A DNA stretch of 43,471 nucleotides from Bacteroidaceae bacterium (GTDB taxonomy: Bacteria > Bacteroidota > Bacteroidia > Bacteroidales > Bacteroidaceae): contig JAFQEZ010000063.1 of assembly GCA_017398805.1 (NCBI GenBank), positions 1 to 43,471 on the forward strand, read 5' to 3'. Positions 41,379-43,471 of this stretch are shown here, piece after piece. The translations under genes were made by a program, and so were the position numbers. The notes beneath the pieces were generated by a model. It was not told the DNA's origin, made no database searches, and was given only the letters and a program-made list of their open reading frames with translations. Each line of letters starts with the position of its first letter. Position 1 is the stretch's first letter.

Positions 41379-43471
41379 ATGAAAAATTATATTTTTGGAA
41401 TGAAGGCAGAGAAGTCTGAGTCACAGAATATGGAAGACTTCTTTGTGAATACAAAAAATGAGGGCGATGACTGGAATCCGTATAACAATGCATATTTCAA
41501 CCTGCCAGAGAATCGACCGGAATGTAACGATACAGGAAGAATTACATCAATCCCATCTCCATATGCAAGAATGCACATAACAGACCTTGCATTTATGGAG
41601 AGTAACTGCGGAGCTGGAGTATTGCCAAGTGACTACTTCAAAGCAATGTCTCATTGTCTGGACATCTTTGAGCTGATGTTCCATTCCGACACAATCGATT
41701 TTAAGGAGAAGGAGATTAATGTAGAGAAAATTCCCCTTATCAGCACTCATAGCCATGATACCAATGTTATAAATTATCTTGAACAAAATCCTAAGGTCAA
41801 GAACTATATTATGACCTTGGACATGTTCCGCGATGAATATAATAGGATCATCCGTTCGAAGAATGTTCCTGGATATATGTTTGATTTCACTTCTCTTTAC
41901 TTGATAAAGAAGAATGGCAAGGTCATTGCATCGACATCGCCATTTACAGGATTCTATGCTAAAGCAGATTGTAATCTGTCAGGCCTTGTTGTGAATGGAA
42001 GAGAAATTCTTAGCGCAGATTCTAAGACTTGGAAGGACATTAGCACGCGTAGCGAAGAATTCCGCACCTTTATGTATTCGCTGTTAAAAGATACCGGTTT
42101 GAGTATGCTTTTTGTTAATCTCTATAACCATGTATTCTACAGCCTTAGTGAGGAGCAGAGAAGGAACATAGACAATGGACCCAGGTTCAAGGAGAACCCT
42201 GCGTATAGAAAATTCAATATAGGTGGCAGTGCATTACAACAATTGCAGGGATTCAACGTGTATATCAGACCAGACGGATTGGACTGCTCGTATCTGAAGT
42301 ACCTGCTTTACCTTGATAATGCAGTTGAGCTTGAAATAGATGAGAGTGATTATTGTGTTGATTTGGCAAACCGTCAGTTTAATGGAAGGTTGACCCAGTG
42401 GCTGGGAGTAAATGACATACTCGCAGACTCGCTGTTTGTGCTTACATATGATATCAACGATAACTATCTGACATTCCCATACAGGGATTATACAGATGGT
42501 CTACTGAAACACCGTTGTCTGATACCTATTAAGCGCGACGCCCTTAACTATTTCTCTATCATTCAGTTGCAGCAGCAAATTAAAATAGAGAGAAAAGATG
42601 CAGCTACATACCTGGTAACTTTGGTATTGCCACTCGCTAATGGCGGGACCACTGTAATACGCAGAGAGTACAAGTCTGGCGATGATGTAAAATTCCCTAA
42701 TGGAAAGGTGCTCCAGGGAGACGATATGAAACCGTTTGCATTCGGTATATATCCGTTCGTGAAGTGTAGTAACTATCGTAATATGTACAAAGTGCTGTTC
42801 TATAATAGCTTTAACGAGTATCGTCTGGAGTTCTTCAAGAGAGATGGAAACAATACAATCCAGCCACTTGCACTTAATGAACACTGTAGCAACAAGACCA
42901 ATAGCATTGACAATCAGGAATCTCGTGTCAACTGCGAGTATCATGACATCAATGTGCAAGCAGGCATTGAATTTGTCGAGGTGACAGTTGACGGGAAATA
43001 CACATCACTTATTGTTCCTAAACTGAGAGTCGTTGGTGCCCCGGGACAGGTTGGACACGCAGACATACCGCATAACCCAGGCAAAGTCACTGTAGCAATT
43101 GACCTTGGCACGACAAATACTTTCATAGCTTATACCCACACACCTATGGAAGGTATGCCAATGCAACCTATCAGGGAAATCAACACACACCACAGAGATG
43201 CTGCCGGAACCGAGTGGAACGAACTTACATTCATGAACAAAAGAGTCGAAAGGGAAATTATTGCAAACTTACCCGACAAGCACCGTGAGGACCTATATTT
43301 GCGAGTGAATGACCAAGCAGAGCAGGCTGCTGGATGGCAAAATGCACGTAGCCATGTTGCCACATGGCTGTCACCACAGTTAAATGAGTTCATTCCTTCA
43401 AGAATTGACCCAGTAGGTGATGGAACGAACTACAAGTTCCCAATCCCTACAGTTATCAATTTCCTGCGTAC
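41379..43471 (+). CDS. Hsp70-like ATPase, partial (continues past the window)
   Basis: An open frame starts at the ATG at 41379 and runs 697 codons to the window edge without a stop. There is no signal peptide or TM helix. The first 565 residues have no motif I recognise. Then the phosphate-1 loop of an Hsp70/actin ATPase appears as AIDLGTTNT, with Asp575. The rest of the ATPase domain must lie beyond the edge. The layout, a long N-terminal module followed by the ATPase, parallels the vWA-Hsp70 protein at the head of the operon, but here everything is cytoplasmic. It follows the second tubulin-like gene by ten bases. Confidence 0.85.
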   Translation, partial: MKNYIFGMKAEKSESQNMEDFFVNTKNEGDDWNPYNNAYFNLPENRPECNDTGRITSIPSPYARMHITDLAFMESNCGAGVLPSDYFKAMSHCLDIFELMFHSDTIDFKEKEINVEKIPLISTHSHDTNVINYLEQNPKVKNYIMTLDMFRDEYNRIIRSKNVPGYMFDFTSLYLIKKNGKVIASTSPFTGFYAKADCNLSGLVVNGREILSADSKTWKDISTRSEEFRTFMYSLLKDTGLSMLFVNLYNHVFYSLSEEQRRNIDNGPRFKENPAYRKFNIGGSALQQLQGFNVYIRPDGLDCSYLKYLLYLDNAVELEIDESDYCVDLANRQFNGRLTQWLGVNDILADSLFVLTYDINDNYLTFPYRDYTDGLLKHRCLIPIKRDALNYFSIIQLQQQIKIERKDAATYLVTLVLPLANGGTTVIRREYKSGDDVKFPNGKVLQGDDMKPFAFGIYPFVKCSNYRNMYKVLFYNSFNEYRLEFFKRDGNNTIQPLALNEHCSNKTNSIDNQESRVNCEYHDINVQAGIEFVEVTVDGKYTSLIVPKLRVVGAPGQVGHADIPHNPGKVTVAIDLGTTNTFIAYTHTPMEGMPMQPIREINTHHRDAAGTEWNELTFMNKRVEREIIANLPDKHREDLYLRVNDQAEQAAGWQNARSHVATWLSPQLNEFIPSRIDPVGDGTNYKFPIPTVINFLR

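Overview
The window looks like chromosomal DNA of a gut-type Bacteroidales (Bacteroides/Prevotella/Muribaculaceae neighbourhood). The clues are -7 boxes of the form TAnnTTTG or TAnnTTCG ahead of many genes, A/T-rich start regions with little Shine-Dalgarno, lipoproteins with loose lipoboxes, a sialidase ending in a type IX secretion-like tail, and a GlcN6P-deaminase-like/LmbE fusion. I see no tRNA, rRNA, CRISPR array or intact insertion sequence.

Region 1 (about 1-12,090) is a host-glycan catabolism block. On the minus strand run a Ser-type sulfatase, its radical-SAM maturase (anSME), a NagB-like/LmbE fusion and a short membrane protein resembling only the N-terminal half of a phosphoethanolamine transferase. 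A ROK sugar kinase (minus) lies divergent to a GH20 beta-hexosaminidase (plus), followed by a large multidomain GH33 sialidase and a strong terminator. Together they would desialylate, desulfate and trim amino-sugar glycans and feed GlcNAc/GlcN-6-P inward.

Region 2 (about 12,440-22,010, minus) is a five-gene unit: a giant SEDS glycosyltransferase-class B PBP fusion, a transmembrane Ser/Thr kinase, an FHA protein, a companion protein with a possible degenerate FHA fold, and a transmembrane PP2C phosphatase. The content parallels the actinobacterial rodA-pbpA-pknA/B-fha-pstP cell-wall signalling operon, but in a Gram-negative lineage and with RodA-like and PBP parts in one polypeptide. A perfect 34-bp palindrome that should act as a terminator separates it from the next unit.

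Region 3 (about 22,115-43,471 and beyond) is the most unusual part: two divergent operons reading away from a 384-bp promoter region. Leftward: a periplasmic vWA protein, a lipoprotein with an internal TM helix, a divergent tubulin/FtsZ-like GTPase, a TM papain-like protease, a lipoprotein with a DnaJ-type zinc motif, and a small lipoprotein. Rightward: a TM protein joining a periplasmic vWA-like domain to a cytoplasmic Hsp70/actin-fold ATPase, a TM coiled-coil protein interrupted by a G8 tract, a membrane-anchored vWA protein, a small integral membrane protein, a second tubulin-like GTPase, and a second Hsp70-like protein that runs off the window. The two divergent mRNAs carry the same near-perfect hairpin just before their first start codons. 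I infer a single envelope-spanning machine that combines tubulin-fold and actin/Hsp70-fold NTPases with periplasmic vWA sensors and a protease. It may be linked to the adjacent kinase/phosphatase/cell-wall synthase operon. The function is not known from sequence.
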